From Pseudoxanthomonas sp. PXM02 (GTDB lineage Bacteria; Pseudomonadota; Gammaproteobacteria; Xanthomonadales; Xanthomonadaceae): a stretch of DNA of 64,000 nt. The notes below the pieces were generated by a model. That model made no database searches and was not told the origin of the DNA. It worked only from the letters and a program-made list of their open reading frames with translations. Positions 18,780 to 27,450 of the stretch are shown here, in pieces (the first letter of the stretch is position 1; the number at the start of each line of letters is the position of its first letter). The position numbers were made by a program, and so were the translations under genes. Where the stretch lies: the NCBI RefSeq assembly GCF_014851805.1, contig NZ_JACVAK010000002.1, positions 682,001 to 746,000 on the forward strand, read 5' to 3'.

Positions 18780-19901
18780 ATGCTTACGCTCGTGCTGGTG
18801 GTGATCTTCGCCGCGCTCGTCTTCGAGTTCATCAACGGCTTCCACGACACCGCCAACTCCATCGCCACGGTCGTCGCGACCAAGGTGCTGTCGCCGGGCC
18901 AGGCGGTGATGCTGGCGGCGGTGATGAACCTGATCGGCGCGTTGACCGGCACCGCGGTCGCCAAGACGATCGCCTCGGGCCTGGTCGACACCAACGTCGT
19001 GCAGGTGACCTCGCAGGTGATCCTGTGCGCGCTGCTCGGCGGCATCATCTGGAACCTGATCACCTGGTGGAAGGGCCTGCCGTCGTCGTCCTCGCACGCG
19101 CTGATCGGCGGCCTGTGCGGCGCCGCGCTGGCCGCGGCGCACAACGACTGGGGTGCGCTGATCTGGTCGCAGGCGGCCGGCGACTGGACCCAGAACAAGG
19201 GCATCCTGTGGAAGGTCGTGCTGCCGATGATCTCGTCGCCGGTCGCGGGCTTCCTGCTCGGTATCGTGGTGATGGTCGCCCTGTGGGGATTGATCGCGCT
19301 GCTGGTCCGCATCGGCGGCTGGCTGGGCCGGCTGGCACGCCCGCACTTCGTCAACAAGTTCTTCGGCAAGGCGCAGATCCTGTCGGCGGCCTACATGGGC
19401 TATGCGCACGGCCACAACGATGCACAGAAGACGATGGGTATCATCGCGCTGACGCTGTTCGGCGCCGAGGCCAGCGGTGCGCTGGACGACCTGCCGAACT
19501 GGCTGGCCTTCCTGCATCCCGGTAGTGGCGGCGAGCAGGACATCGCCATGTGGATCGTCATCACCTGCGCCATCGTGATGGCGCTGGGCACGGCGTCGGG
19601 CGGCTGGAAGATCATCAAGACGCTCGGCCACAAGATGGTGAAGCTGCATCCGATCAACGGTTTCGCCGCGGAAACCAGCTCGGCCACGATCCTGACTGTG
19701 GCGGCGCACTTCGGCATGCCGGTGTCCACCACGCACAGCATCTCCACCGCCATCATGGGCGTGGGCTTTGCCAAGAACCCGCGCGCGCTGAAGTTCAGCG
19801 TGATCGAACGCATCCTGTGGGCGTGGGTGCTGACGATTCCGGCCGCCGGCGGCATCGCCTACGGCTTGCTGCGCCTGCTGGAGTCGATCGGCTGGGCGTG
19901 A
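18780..19901 (+). CDS. pit: PiT-family inorganic phosphate transporter
   Basis: The 373-residue membrane protein is a low-affinity, ion-coupled phosphate permease. The two inverted PiT signatures are visible: GFHDTANSIATVVATKVLSP with KGLPSSSSHALIGGLCG in the first half, and MGYAHGHNDAQKTMG with FGMPVSTTHSISTAIMGVG in the second. About 9-10 transmembrane helices can be recognised. It follows a DUF47 gene in an operon downstream of a PHO-box-like element and ends at a strong terminator. Confidence 0.95.
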   Translation: MLTLVLVVIFAALVFEFINGFHDTANSIATVVATKVLSPGQAVMLAAVMNLIGALTGTAVAKTIASGLVDTNVVQVTSQVILCALLGGIIWNLITWWKGLPSSSSHALIGGLCGAALAAAHNDWGALIWSQAAGDWTQNKGILWKVVLPMISSPVAGFLLGIVVMVALWGLIALLVRIGGWLGRLARPHFVNKFFGKAQILSAAYMGYAHGHNDAQKTMGIIALTLFGAEASGALDDLPNWLAFLHPGSGGEQDIAMWIVITCAIVMALGTASGGWKIIKTLGHKMVKLHPINGFAAETSSATILTVAAHFGMPVSTTHSISTAIMGVGFAKNPRALKFSVIERILWAWVLTIPAAGGIAYGLLRLLESIGWA

Positions 19902-19926
19902 TGCATCCGCGCATGAGATGAAACGA

Positions 19927-19952
19927 AAAACGCCGGGCAAGCCCGGCGTTTT
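19927..19952. terminator. Bidirectional rho-independent terminator
   Basis: A perfect 12-bp stem (AAAACGCCGGGC at 19927-19938, GCCCGGCGTTTT at 19941-19952) encloses AA. It lies between the convergent ends of pit and the 136-residue unknown gene. Confidence 0.9.
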
Positions 19953-19976
19953 CTTTTGACCGACAGCGGCGAGTCG

Positions 19977-20387
19977 TTACAGCAGGTCGCCTTCCGCCGA
20001 CAGCGCACGCTCCATGCTGTCGCCCAGGCCGCCGATCTCCAGCACCAGCCGGTCGACTTCCGCCGGACTCAGGCTTTCGTACGGCCGGTTCTCGCACAGC
20101 TGCAGGTAGGGCACGCCGTCGAGTTCGCCGATGGCCAGGTAGCCCACGCTGCTCTGCCAGTTGAACTTCAGCGCGCGCTTGGCGTCGATGCCCGTCATCG
20201 GCGCAATCACCGTGCTGACACGCAGATAGCCACGCTCGTCGTCGTTGCCCAGCTCGGACAGGTAGATCGTCTGGTGCCGCTTGCCGTTGCCCAGCGAAAG
20301 CTCCACGCAGGCGACGTACGGGTCGTGCATGGTCACCTTGTAACCGGAAGAATTCAGATGGCCGCGGACCTGCTCGAAGTTGTGCAT
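19977..20387 (-). CDS. Conserved small acidic protein of unknown function
   Basis: I do not recognise this 136-residue protein with certainty. It has no signal peptide or membrane segment, and its mix of beta strands and helices and its length recall YbjN/type III chaperone-like folds; that is only a guess. The start is set by GGGGAG seven bases before the ATG (MHNFEQVRGHLNSSGY). It is divergent from the alkyltransferase-like gene across 41 bases and converges on pit at a shared terminator. Confidence 0.7.
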   Translation of the reverse strand: MHNFEQVRGHLNSSGYKVTMHDPYVACVELSLGNGKRHQTIYLSELGNDDERGYLRVSTVIAPMTGIDAKRALKFNWQSSVGYLAIGELDGVPYLQLCENRPYESLSPAEVDRLVLEIGGLGDSMERALSAEGDLL

Positions 20388-20428
20388 GGGATGCTCCCCT
20401 GTTGCCGTTGCCGCTATGCTAATCCGGC

Positions 20429-20767
20429 ATGAGCGCCAAGTCTCCCGAAGATCGAATTCTTGCCGCAATCCGTGCGATACCGCACGGTCAGGTCGCCGGC
20501 TATGGCGAAGTGGCGCACCGCGCGGGCCTGCCGGGCCGCGCGCGACTGACCGCGCGCATCCTCAGCCAGAACGACGATCCTGCGCTGCCGTGGCATCGTG
20601 TGCTGCGCTCCGATGGCCGCATCGCGTTCCCGGAAGGTTCCAAAGCATTCCGGGAGCAGAGCCAGCGCCTGCGCGCCGAAGGCGTGAAGGTGGAGAACGG
20701 ACGCGTGAAGCGGCCGCGCAAGGTGGACGATCTGGATGCGGCGCTGTGGGGTCCGGGCCGGCGTTAA
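20429..20767 (+). CDS. Alkyltransferase-like (ATL) DNA repair protein, MGMT family
   Basis: The 112 residues correspond to the C-terminal DNA-binding domain of O6-alkylguanine-DNA methyltransferase alone. It has the helix-turn-helix segment IPHGQVAGYGEVAHRAGLPG. The catalytic PCHR of true methyltransferases reads PWHR (Trp at residue 55). That replacement is the hallmark of ATL proteins such as E. coli YbaZ, which bind O6-alkylguanine without removing it and recruit nucleotide excision repair. The small size also fits. Confidence 0.93.
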   Translation: MSAKSPEDRILAAIRAIPHGQVAGYGEVAHRAGLPGRARLTARILSQNDDPALPWHRVLRSDGRIAFPEGSKAFREQSQRLRAEGVKVENGRVKRPRKVDDLDAALWGPGRR

Positions 20768-20810
20768 CGCGTGGCCCGTATGATGTGACGCGACCGTTCC
20801 GAGGATTGCC

Positions 20811-21476
20811 ATGTTTCCCCGACTGACGCCTGCCGTGCAGGCCCTGCTGATCGCCAACGTGGCGGTGTTCCTGCTGCAGTTCTTCCTTGCAGACAGGGCG
20901 CTGGAATATTTCAAACTCTGGCCGGTGAGCGCGCTCGCGTCGTCGGCGGGCTACGGATTCCAGCCCTGGCAACTGCTGACCAGTGGCTTCATGCACGACG
21001 GCGTCATGCACCTGGCCTTCAACATGCTCGCGATCTGGATGTTCGGATCGGCGCTGGAGGAGCGCTGGGGCTACAAGTACTTCCTGACGTTCTTCCTCAT
21101 CTGTGTGGTCGGCAGCAACCTGTGCCAGCTGCTGGTGAGCAGCGCGATGGTCGCCTGGGATGGATCGATCATCCGGACGGTGGGCGCATCGGGTGGCGTG
21201 TACGGCGTGCTGCTCGGGTTCGCGATGGTGTTTCCGGACCGGCGGATGGGCCTGTTTCCATTCCCCGTCGAAATTCCCGCGCGCACGCTGGTGATGATCT
21301 ACGGCGCACTGGCGCTGTTCTATGGCGTCACGGGTACGGAAGCGGGCGTGGCGCACTTCGCGCATCTGGGCGGCATGCTTTTCGGATGGCTGGTGATCCG
21401 CTACTGGCGTGGCCAGCCGCCGTTCCGCAGGGGACCGCGCAAGCCCAAGCCGCCGAAGTTGCGCGTCGTCAAATAG
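20811..21476 (+). CDS. Rhomboid family intramembrane serine protease
   Basis: The 221-residue protein has six or seven predicted transmembrane helices. The serine motif GASGG gives Ser127 and the catalytic His185 lies in AHFAHLGG. The HxxxN motif (H67, N71) lies in MHLAFNM. The catalytic residues are therefore complete and it should be an active rhomboid, cleaving unknown membrane proteins within the inner membrane. The C-terminus is a basic, proline-rich tail (RRGPRKPKPPKLR). It ends at a strong bidirectional terminator. Confidence 0.94.
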   Translation: MFPRLTPAVQALLIANVAVFLLQFFLADRALEYFKLWPVSALASSAGYGFQPWQLLTSGFMHDGVMHLAFNMLAIWMFGSALEERWGYKYFLTFFLICVVGSNLCQLLVSSAMVAWDGSIIRTVGASGGVYGVLLGFAMVFPDRRMGLFPFPVEIPARTLVMIYGALALFYGVTGTEAGVAHFAHLGGMLFGWLVIRYWRGQPPFRRGPRKPKPPKLRVVK

Positions 21477-21506
21477 ATCGCACTGGCGACGTAAACAAAG
21501 CAAACA

Positions 21507-21534
21507 AAAACGGCGCGGAAATCCGCGCCGTTTT
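21507..21534. terminator. Bidirectional rho-independent terminator
   Basis: A perfect 13-bp stem (AAAACGGCGCGGA at 21507-21519, TCCGCGCCGTTTT at 21522-21534) encloses AA. It lies between the convergent rhomboid gene and the first M13 peptidase gene. Confidence 0.9.
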
Positions 21535-21557
21535 CTATTGCCGCCGGGGTTCCCGGC

Positions 21558-23579
21558 TCAGCGCCAGATGCGGATCTGCGCCGCTTCCTGCGCCTGCATC
21601 GGCTGGCCGGCCTTGCAGGTGAACGCCTGCGCGAACGATGGCTGCTGGACCAGCGGGCCGTTGGCGCGCCACTGGCCCGGAGCGTGCACGTCGACGGCAG
21701 CACGCTGCGCGGCTTCGGTTTCCGACAGGTTCTGCGCCCACAACGTGGCCCAGGCCTTGTAGAACGACTGCTTCGTCGCGGCATTCGCCTGCGGCTCGGC
21801 GGTGGCGAACGCATCCCATGCCAGCTCCACGCCGGCGAGGTCGGCAAGATTCTCGTCGCGGGTCAGCGCACCGTTGACCTTGACGTTCTTCAGGTCGGGG
21901 AAGGCGTAGGCGTTGTACTGCGCGACGACCTTGTCGCCCAGCGCATTCCACGCAGCCACGTCAGCCGGCGTCCACCAGTCGCGCAACTCGCCCTTCGCAT
22001 CCACCATGCGGCCCTTGACGTCGAAGCCGCGGCTCAGCTCGTGGCCGACCAGCGCGCCGAACGCACCGTACTGCACGGCAGCCGGCTGTTTGGCGTCGAA
22101 GATTTCTTCCTGCAGCACGGCGGCGGTGACGATCAGGCGGTTCTGCGCCAGGTCGTACGCGAGTGCCGGCTGCTGCGGCAGCACGTCCCAGCGGCGGTCG
22201 GCGTTGCCCTTGCCGATGCGCTTCATCTCTTCGCGATGGCGCCAGGTCGACGCGATCAGCAGGTTGCCACCGAAGCTGCCACGGCCCATCGGCTGCACGC
22301 TGTAATCCAGGTCGCGCTTGGGCGTGCTGACTTCGATCTTCAGCTTGTCCAGCTTGGCCTTGGCTTCGGCTTTGGCCGTGTCGCTCAGCCAGGTGTTGCG
22401 CTCGATGCCGCGGCCGAGCGCATCGCGCACCTGGCCGGCGATCTGTTCGGCACGGCGCTTGTGGTCGGCCGGCACGTAGCGCTCGGCGTATTCCTTGCCC
22501 AGCATGGGGCCGGCGGCCAGGTTGATCGCGTCCAGCACCTGCTGCCAGCGCGGCGCGGGTGCGGTTTCGCCACGCAGCACGCGGCCACGGAAATCGAATT
22601 CGGCGTCGCGGAACGGCTTGGCCAGGTAAGGCGCCATCGCATCGCCCACGCGCCAGCGCAGGTAGGCCTTCCACTGGTCCGGCTTGAGGCTGCCGACCAG
22701 GCCGTCGAGGCGCTTGAACAGCGCCGGGTCGGCCATCGACACGGTGTCGTCGCTGACGCCCTGCGCCTTGAGGAAGGCATCGAGTTGCAGGTTGCGGTAC
22801 TGCTTGCCCAGGTCCTTGGTCGGCACTGGGGCGTAGTTCGCGAATGGGCTGCGCAGGTCGACGATGGGCTTGGACACCTGCGCCAGCTTCGTCTCCACGT
22901 CGATGACCAGCGCCGATTCGGCGTCCAGCTTGGCGGCCGGCGTGCCGGTCAGCGCCAGCACCTGCTTCACGTAGGTGCGGTAGCGGCCCAGCAGTTCGCG
23001 CGTGTCGGCGTCGGTGCGGGTGTAGTAGGCCGGGTCGGGCAGGCCCAGGCCGCCCTGCATGAAGTAGCCGATGTGGCGGTCCAGCGCCTGCAGGTCCACG
23101 TCCGGGCTGAAGTTGAAGGCCACCGGGATGCCGACCTGGTGCAGCGCGGCGATGGCCGGCGCGACGTCCTTCGGCTTCTTGATGGCGTTGATGCGGTCCA
23201 GCAGCGGCGCGATCGGCTTGGAACCGTCGGCCTCCACGGCGGCTTCATCCAGGCCACTGGCCCAGAAGTCGCCCAGCAGTTTCTGCACGTTGCCTTGCGG
23301 CGCCTGCATCGCGCCGTCCAGCAGCGCGCGCTGCTGTTCCTGCGTCCGCGCGCGGAAGGCGCCCAGGATGCTGACGGCGCCGGCCTGGGCCGAGGCGGGG
23401 TTCTTCTTCAGCCAGTCGGCATTGGTGGCGGTGTAGAAGTCCGTGCACTGCGCGCTGACGGCCGGTGCGGCCGGCGCGCGTTTCCTGCGCTGCGCTTCGG
23501 CATCCGGGGCGCCTAGGGCGATGACGAGGGCGAAGGCGATCAGGGTGGGGCGGCCGAGAGCGTGGCGCGGACTGGGCAT
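21558..23579 (-). CDS. M13-family (neprilysin-like) metallopeptidase with altered zinc motif
   Basis: The 673-residue protein has the M13 (neprilysin/PepO) layout with a signal peptide at its start (LIAFALVIALGAPDAEA). The C-terminal domain has the expected ENLADLAG, which supplies the third zinc ligand, and the usual C-terminal tryptophan residue near the end (IRIW). The first zinc motif, normally HExxH, reads HELSR at residues 513-517 because the second His codon is CGC (22029-22031). Loss of a zinc ligand predicts little or no peptidase activity. The neighbouring gene at 23787 is a paralogue with an intact motif, so this copy may have become a binding or regulatory protein. Confidence 0.9.
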   Translation of the reverse strand: MPSPRHALGRPTLIAFALVIALGAPDAEAQRRKRAPAAPAVSAQCTDFYTATNADWLKKNPASAQAGAVSILGAFRARTQEQQRALLDGAMQAPQGNVQKLLGDFWASGLDEAAVEADGSKPIAPLLDRINAIKKPKDVAPAIAALHQVGIPVAFNFSPDVDLQALDRHIGYFMQGGLGLPDPAYYTRTDADTRELLGRYRTYVKQVLALTGTPAAKLDAESALVIDVETKLAQVSKPIVDLRSPFANYAPVPTKDLGKQYRNLQLDAFLKAQGVSDDTVSMADPALFKRLDGLVGSLKPDQWKAYLRWRVGDAMAPYLAKPFRDAEFDFRGRVLRGETAPAPRWQQVLDAINLAAGPMLGKEYAERYVPADHKRRAEQIAGQVRDALGRGIERNTWLSDTAKAEAKAKLDKLKIEVSTPKRDLDYSVQPMGRGSFGGNLLIASTWRHREEMKRIGKGNADRRWDVLPQQPALAYDLAQNRLIVTAAVLQEEIFDAKQPAAVQYGAFGALVGHELSRGFDVKGRMVDAKGELRDWWTPADVAAWNALGDKVVAQYNAYAFPDLKNVKVNGALTRDENLADLAGVELAWDAFATAEPQANAATKQSFYKAWATLWAQNLSETEAAQRAAVDVHAPGQWRANGPLVQQPSFAQAFTCKAGQPMQAQEAAQIRIWR

Positions 23580-23732
23580 CAGGAACTTCCAGGGATCAGG
23601 GGTCGGGCGATTCTAGCAAGGGTGTCGTCACCGGCCCGAACACCGGTGGGCGGAATCCGGCGCCGCGTGGCGGCTTTTACGGGCTTGCGTCACAGGTCCT
23701 GCACGCGGCCCGATTCGCGGGAGCCCCGGAAA

Positions 23733-23763
23733 AGGAAAGGCCCGGACATGCCGGGCCTTTCCT
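23733..23763 (-). terminator. Terminator-like hairpin between the two M13 genes
   Basis: A perfect 13-bp stem (AGGAAAGGCCCGG at 23733-23745, CCGGGCCTTTCCT at 23751-23763) encloses five bases. On the minus strand it is followed by a pyrimidine-rich tail (TTTTCC), so it probably ends the transcript of the downstream-lying M13 lipoprotein gene. Confidence 0.75.
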
Positions 23764-23786
23764 GCATCACGAAGTGACGCGTGGCA

Positions 23787-25892
23787 TCACCAGATCACGA
23801 CCTGCTGGTCGCCGGTGCGCACCATGGCATCGCCCGCCTTGCACGAGAACGCGGCGGCGAACGTCGGCAGGTTGGACGGTGCACCGATCGCACGGAACTG
23901 CGCCGGGGCGTGCTCGTCGGTGGCGATGCGGTTCTTCAGCTCTTCCGGGGTGAAGTTGCGGCGCCACACGGTGGCCCAGTTGAGGAAGAAACGCTGGTCG
24001 CGGGTCAGGCCGTCGGTCTTCGGGTCCGGCGTGTCGCCAGCCGCCGCCTTCATCGCGTCGTACGCGGTCGCCAGGCCACCGAGGTCGGCGATGTTCTCGC
24101 CCAGCGTGTGGTTGCCGTTGATCGCCTGGCCCGCGTCGGTGCGGTAGCCGTTGAACTGCGCCACCAGCTTGCCCGTCAGCGCCTTGAAGCCCTTGGCGTC
24201 GGCGTCGCTCCACCAGTTCTCGAACTTGCCGGTGGCACCGAAGCGGCTGCCCTGGTCGTCGTAGCCGTGGGTCATCTCGTGACCGATCACCGCGCCGATG
24301 CCGCCGTAGTTCATTTCATCCGTGGCATTCGGGTCGAAGAACGGCGGCTGCAGGATGGCGGCCGGGAACACGATCTCGTTCTGCAGCGGGTTGTAGTACG
24401 CGTTGACCATCTGCGGCGGCATGCCCCACTCGGTGCGGTCGACCGGCTTGCCGATCTTGCCCAGGTTCCACTTGTAGTTGAACTCGGTGGCGGCCTGCAC
24501 GTTGCCGTAGTAGCTGTCGCGGCTGGTGGCCAGGCCGGACCAGTCGCGCCACTTGTCGGGATAGCCGATCTTGGTGGTGAACGCGGCCTGCTTCTCCATG
24601 GCCTTGGCCTTGGTTTCGTCGCTCATCCACGCCAGGTTCTGGATGCGCGCCTTCAGCGCCGTGCCGAGGTTGGCGACCAGCGTTTCCATCTTCGCCTTGG
24701 ATTCCGGCGTGAAAGCGACCTTGACGTACATCTGGCCGAGCGCTTCGCCGCTCTGTTCCTCGATGGTGCCCAGCACGCGCTTCCAGCGCGCCTCGATTTC
24801 CTTCTGGCCGCGCAGCGTCTTGTTGTAGAAGTTGAAACTCTCGTTGGCGAAGGCATTGCTCAGATACGGTGCGGCGCCATCGATGGTGTGGAAGCGCAGG
24901 TAGGCGCGCCACGCCGCCGGGTCGGTGTCGCCCAGCATCTTGCTCACTTCCTGATGGAAGGCCGGCACCGCCAGCGAGAACTTCTCCTGCGGCGCCACGC
25001 CCTGCGACTCGAAGAACTTCGTCCACGAGAAGTTCGGCGTCAGCTTGTCGGCGTCGGCCAGCGTCACCGGGTTGTAGTAGATGGACACGTCACGCGACAT
25101 TTCCTCGCGCGACTTGGACGCCTTCGCCAGTCGGGTTTCGAACGCCATGATGTCGCCGGCCTGCTTCTGCGCGTCGGCGGTGGCGACGCCGGACAGTTCC
25201 AGCACCTTGGCGATGTGCTTCACGTACTCGTCGCGGATGGTCTTCTTGTCCGCATCGAAGTAGAAGTTCTTGTCCGGCAGGCCCAGGCCACCCTGGAAGG
25301 CGTAGGCCATGTTGGTGTCGGGCTTCTGGAAGTCGGCCTCGGCACCGAAGCCGAACAGGAAGGCCTGGCCCTTGGCGGCGCTCTGGTTGAGGTAGGCGAC
25401 GATGGCGTCCTTGTCCTGCAGGCCGTCGATGGTCTTCAGCTCGGGAACGATCGGCTCGATGCCCTGCGCATTCGCCTTGGCTTCGTCCATGCCGGTCGAC
25501 CACAGGTCGCCGACGATCTTCTCGACGCCGGTCGCGCCGGCGTGCGCGGCGGCCTGTTCGGCCAGCTGCTTCTGGATGGCGGTGGAGCGCTCGGCCAGCA
25601 TTTCGAACGCGCCCCAGCTGGTGCGGTCGCTGGGAATGGCGTTGGCGGCTAGCCACTTGCCGTTGGCGTAACCGGCGAAGTCGGTGCAGGCGTTCTTGGT
25701 GGTGTCGAGGTCGCTGAGCTGGAAGCGGTTCACGCCCGGCAGGCTGCTCTCGTCCAGCTTCAGCTCCAGCGCGGCGGGCGCCTGGGCGGTGGCGGCATCG
25801 GCCGGCGCGGCTTCTTCCTTCTTGGCGCAGGCGGCGAGGGCGGCGGCCACGGCGACGGACAGCATCAGGATCTGGGGTTTGCGGGCAATCAC
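23787..25892 (-). CDS. M13-family metallopeptidase, lipoprotein
   Basis: This 701-residue M13 (neprilysin/PepO-like) zinc peptidase has an intact HEMTH (H538, E539, H542) in VIGHEMTHGYDDQG, the ENIADLGG motif for the third ligand, and the substrate-binding NAYYNPLQNEIVFPA. The N-terminus ends in a lipobox (ALAAC, Cys22), so it is probably anchored to the outer or inner membrane and faces the periplasm. M13 enzymes cleave oligopeptides on the N-terminal side of hydrophobic residues. It shares fold and signature order with the gene at 21558, which lacks one zinc ligand. Confidence 0.94.
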   Translation of the reverse strand: MIARKPQILMLSVAVAAALAACAKKEEAAPADAATAQAPAALELKLDESSLPGVNRFQLSDLDTTKNACTDFAGYANGKWLAANAIPSDRTSWGAFEMLAERSTAIQKQLAEQAAAHAGATGVEKIVGDLWSTGMDEAKANAQGIEPIVPELKTIDGLQDKDAIVAYLNQSAAKGQAFLFGFGAEADFQKPDTNMAYAFQGGLGLPDKNFYFDADKKTIRDEYVKHIAKVLELSGVATADAQKQAGDIMAFETRLAKASKSREEMSRDVSIYYNPVTLADADKLTPNFSWTKFFESQGVAPQEKFSLAVPAFHQEVSKMLGDTDPAAWRAYLRFHTIDGAAPYLSNAFANESFNFYNKTLRGQKEIEARWKRVLGTIEEQSGEALGQMYVKVAFTPESKAKMETLVANLGTALKARIQNLAWMSDETKAKAMEKQAAFTTKIGYPDKWRDWSGLATSRDSYYGNVQAATEFNYKWNLGKIGKPVDRTEWGMPPQMVNAYYNPLQNEIVFPAAILQPPFFDPNATDEMNYGGIGAVIGHEMTHGYDDQGSRFGATGKFENWWSDADAKGFKALTGKLVAQFNGYRTDAGQAINGNHTLGENIADLGGLATAYDAMKAAAGDTPDPKTDGLTRDQRFFLNWATVWRRNFTPEELKNRIATDEHAPAQFRAIGAPSNLPTFAAAFSCKAGDAMVRTGDQQVVIW

Positions 25893-26052
25893 GATCTACT
25901 CCGGCCCTGGGCAGGGCAATGAAAAAAGGAACCCCCGGGAGGGGGCGTGGCGGCGACTCTACGCCTGTCACTGTGAGGGCAGGTGTGTCGAAGGTCATGC
26001 CCGCGGGGGGCCTCAGCGGCCATACTGGCCACCTGGCAAGGAGGGAGGTCCC

Positions 26053-27426
26053 ATGCAGGTCCATTTCCACGGCGCAGCGGGCGAAGTCACCGGATCGATG
26101 CATCTGGTCGAAGCGGCGGGTCAGCGCATCCTGCTGGATTGCGGGCTGATCCAGGGCAGCCGCGAAGCCGAGGAGCGCAACGCCGACCCGTTCCCGTTCG
26201 ACCCGGCCACGCTCGACGCCGTGGTGCTGAGCCACGCCCATATCGACCACATCGGCCGCCTGCCGTTGCTGGTCAAGCGCGGGTTCCGCGGTCCCATCCA
26301 CACGCAGGGCGCCAGCGCGGAGCTGCTGCCGATCATGTTGCTGGATGCCGCCTCGCTGCAGGAAGCCGACGCCGAGCGTGCCAACCGCCATCGCCGACGC
26401 GGCGAGCCGGAGGCGCAGCCGCTGTTCTCCGAGGACGACGTGCAGGCCACGATGCGGCAGGTGAAGCCGCTGCCCTACGACGAGCGGACGACCATCCTGC
26501 CCGGCGTGGACATCGCGCTGCGCGATGCCGGCCACATCCTCGGCTCGGCCATCGTCGAGCTGTGGGCCGACGGCCGCAAGCTGGTGTTCTCGGGCGACCT
26601 GGGGCCCAAAGGCACGCCGATCCTGCGTGACCCGGCGGTGGTGAAGCAGGCCGACCTGCTGCTGATGGAATCGACCTATGGCGACCGCAACCACCGCGAC
26701 CGGCCCGAGACGATCCGCGAGCTGGGTGCGATCTTCGAACATGCCTGGCGCGACCGCGGCAACGTACTCATCCCGGCGTTCGCGGTAGGCCGCACGCAGG
26801 AACTGCTGTACTGGTTCGCGCGCCATTGGGACGCGTGGAAGCTGGAACGCTGGCGGATTTTCCTGGACAGCCCGATGGCGGCGAAGGTCATCGCTGTCTA
26901 TGCGCGCCACCATGGTCTGTTCGACGAGGATGCGCGCCGCGTATGGGCGCAGTCGCCGAACCCGTTCCGCCTGCCCAACCTGCATGTGGTGGAAACCACG
27001 CAGCAGTCGATGGCGATCAACCAGATCGAGGGCGGCGCGATCATCATCGCCGGCTCCGGCATGGCCAATGGCGGACGCATCCAGCACCACCTTCGAAACA
27101 ACCTGGGACGACGCAACGCGCATGTCGTGTTCGTCGGCTACCAGTCCGAGGGCACGCTGGGCCGACGCCTGGTGGACGGTGCGCAGTGGGTGCGCATCCA
27201 CGGACGCGACTATCGCGTCAACGCGCAGCGGCATACCGTCGGTGGGCTGTCGGCGCACACGGACCAGCAGGGTCTGCTGGCGTGGTACGGCAATTTCCAG
27301 CCCGCGCCGCCGCTGGTGCTGGTGCATGGCGAAGACCGCGCGCGCGAGGCGCTGGCGGGCGAGATCGGCGAGCGCCATGGCGTGCCGGTGGACCTGGCAC
27401 GGCCGGGCATGGTGGTGGATGTCTGA
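26053..27426 (+). CDS. MBL-fold beta-CASP ribonuclease-like protein
   Basis: The 457-residue protein has the metallo-beta-lactamase motif HAHIDH at residues 61-66, and downstream signatures of the beta-CASP subgroup: STYGDRNH, a region with AFAVGRTQELLYW, and RIQHHLRNNLGRRNAHVVFVGYQSEGTLGR, ending with HTVGGLSAHTDQ. This group includes RNA-processing nucleases related to CPSF/YSH1 and archaeal aCPSF. Bacterial members of this type are poorly understood. The start is supported by GGGAGGT just upstream. It does not have an RNase J C-terminal domain. Confidence 0.9.
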   Translation: MQVHFHGAAGEVTGSMHLVEAAGQRILLDCGLIQGSREAEERNADPFPFDPATLDAVVLSHAHIDHIGRLPLLVKRGFRGPIHTQGASAELLPIMLLDAASLQEADAERANRHRRRGEPEAQPLFSEDDVQATMRQVKPLPYDERTTILPGVDIALRDAGHILGSAIVELWADGRKLVFSGDLGPKGTPILRDPAVVKQADLLLMESTYGDRNHRDRPETIRELGAIFEHAWRDRGNVLIPAFAVGRTQELLYWFARHWDAWKLERWRIFLDSPMAAKVIAVYARHHGLFDEDARRVWAQSPNPFRLPNLHVVETTQQSMAINQIEGGAIIIAGSGMANGGRIQHHLRNNLGRRNAHVVFVGYQSEGTLGRRLVDGAQWVRIHGRDYRVNAQRHTVGGLSAHTDQQGLLAWYGNFQPAPPLVLVHGEDRAREALAGEIGERHGVPVDLARPGMVVDV

Positions 27427-27450
27427 GCGCGCGTCGCGCGCGGGTGTGCG

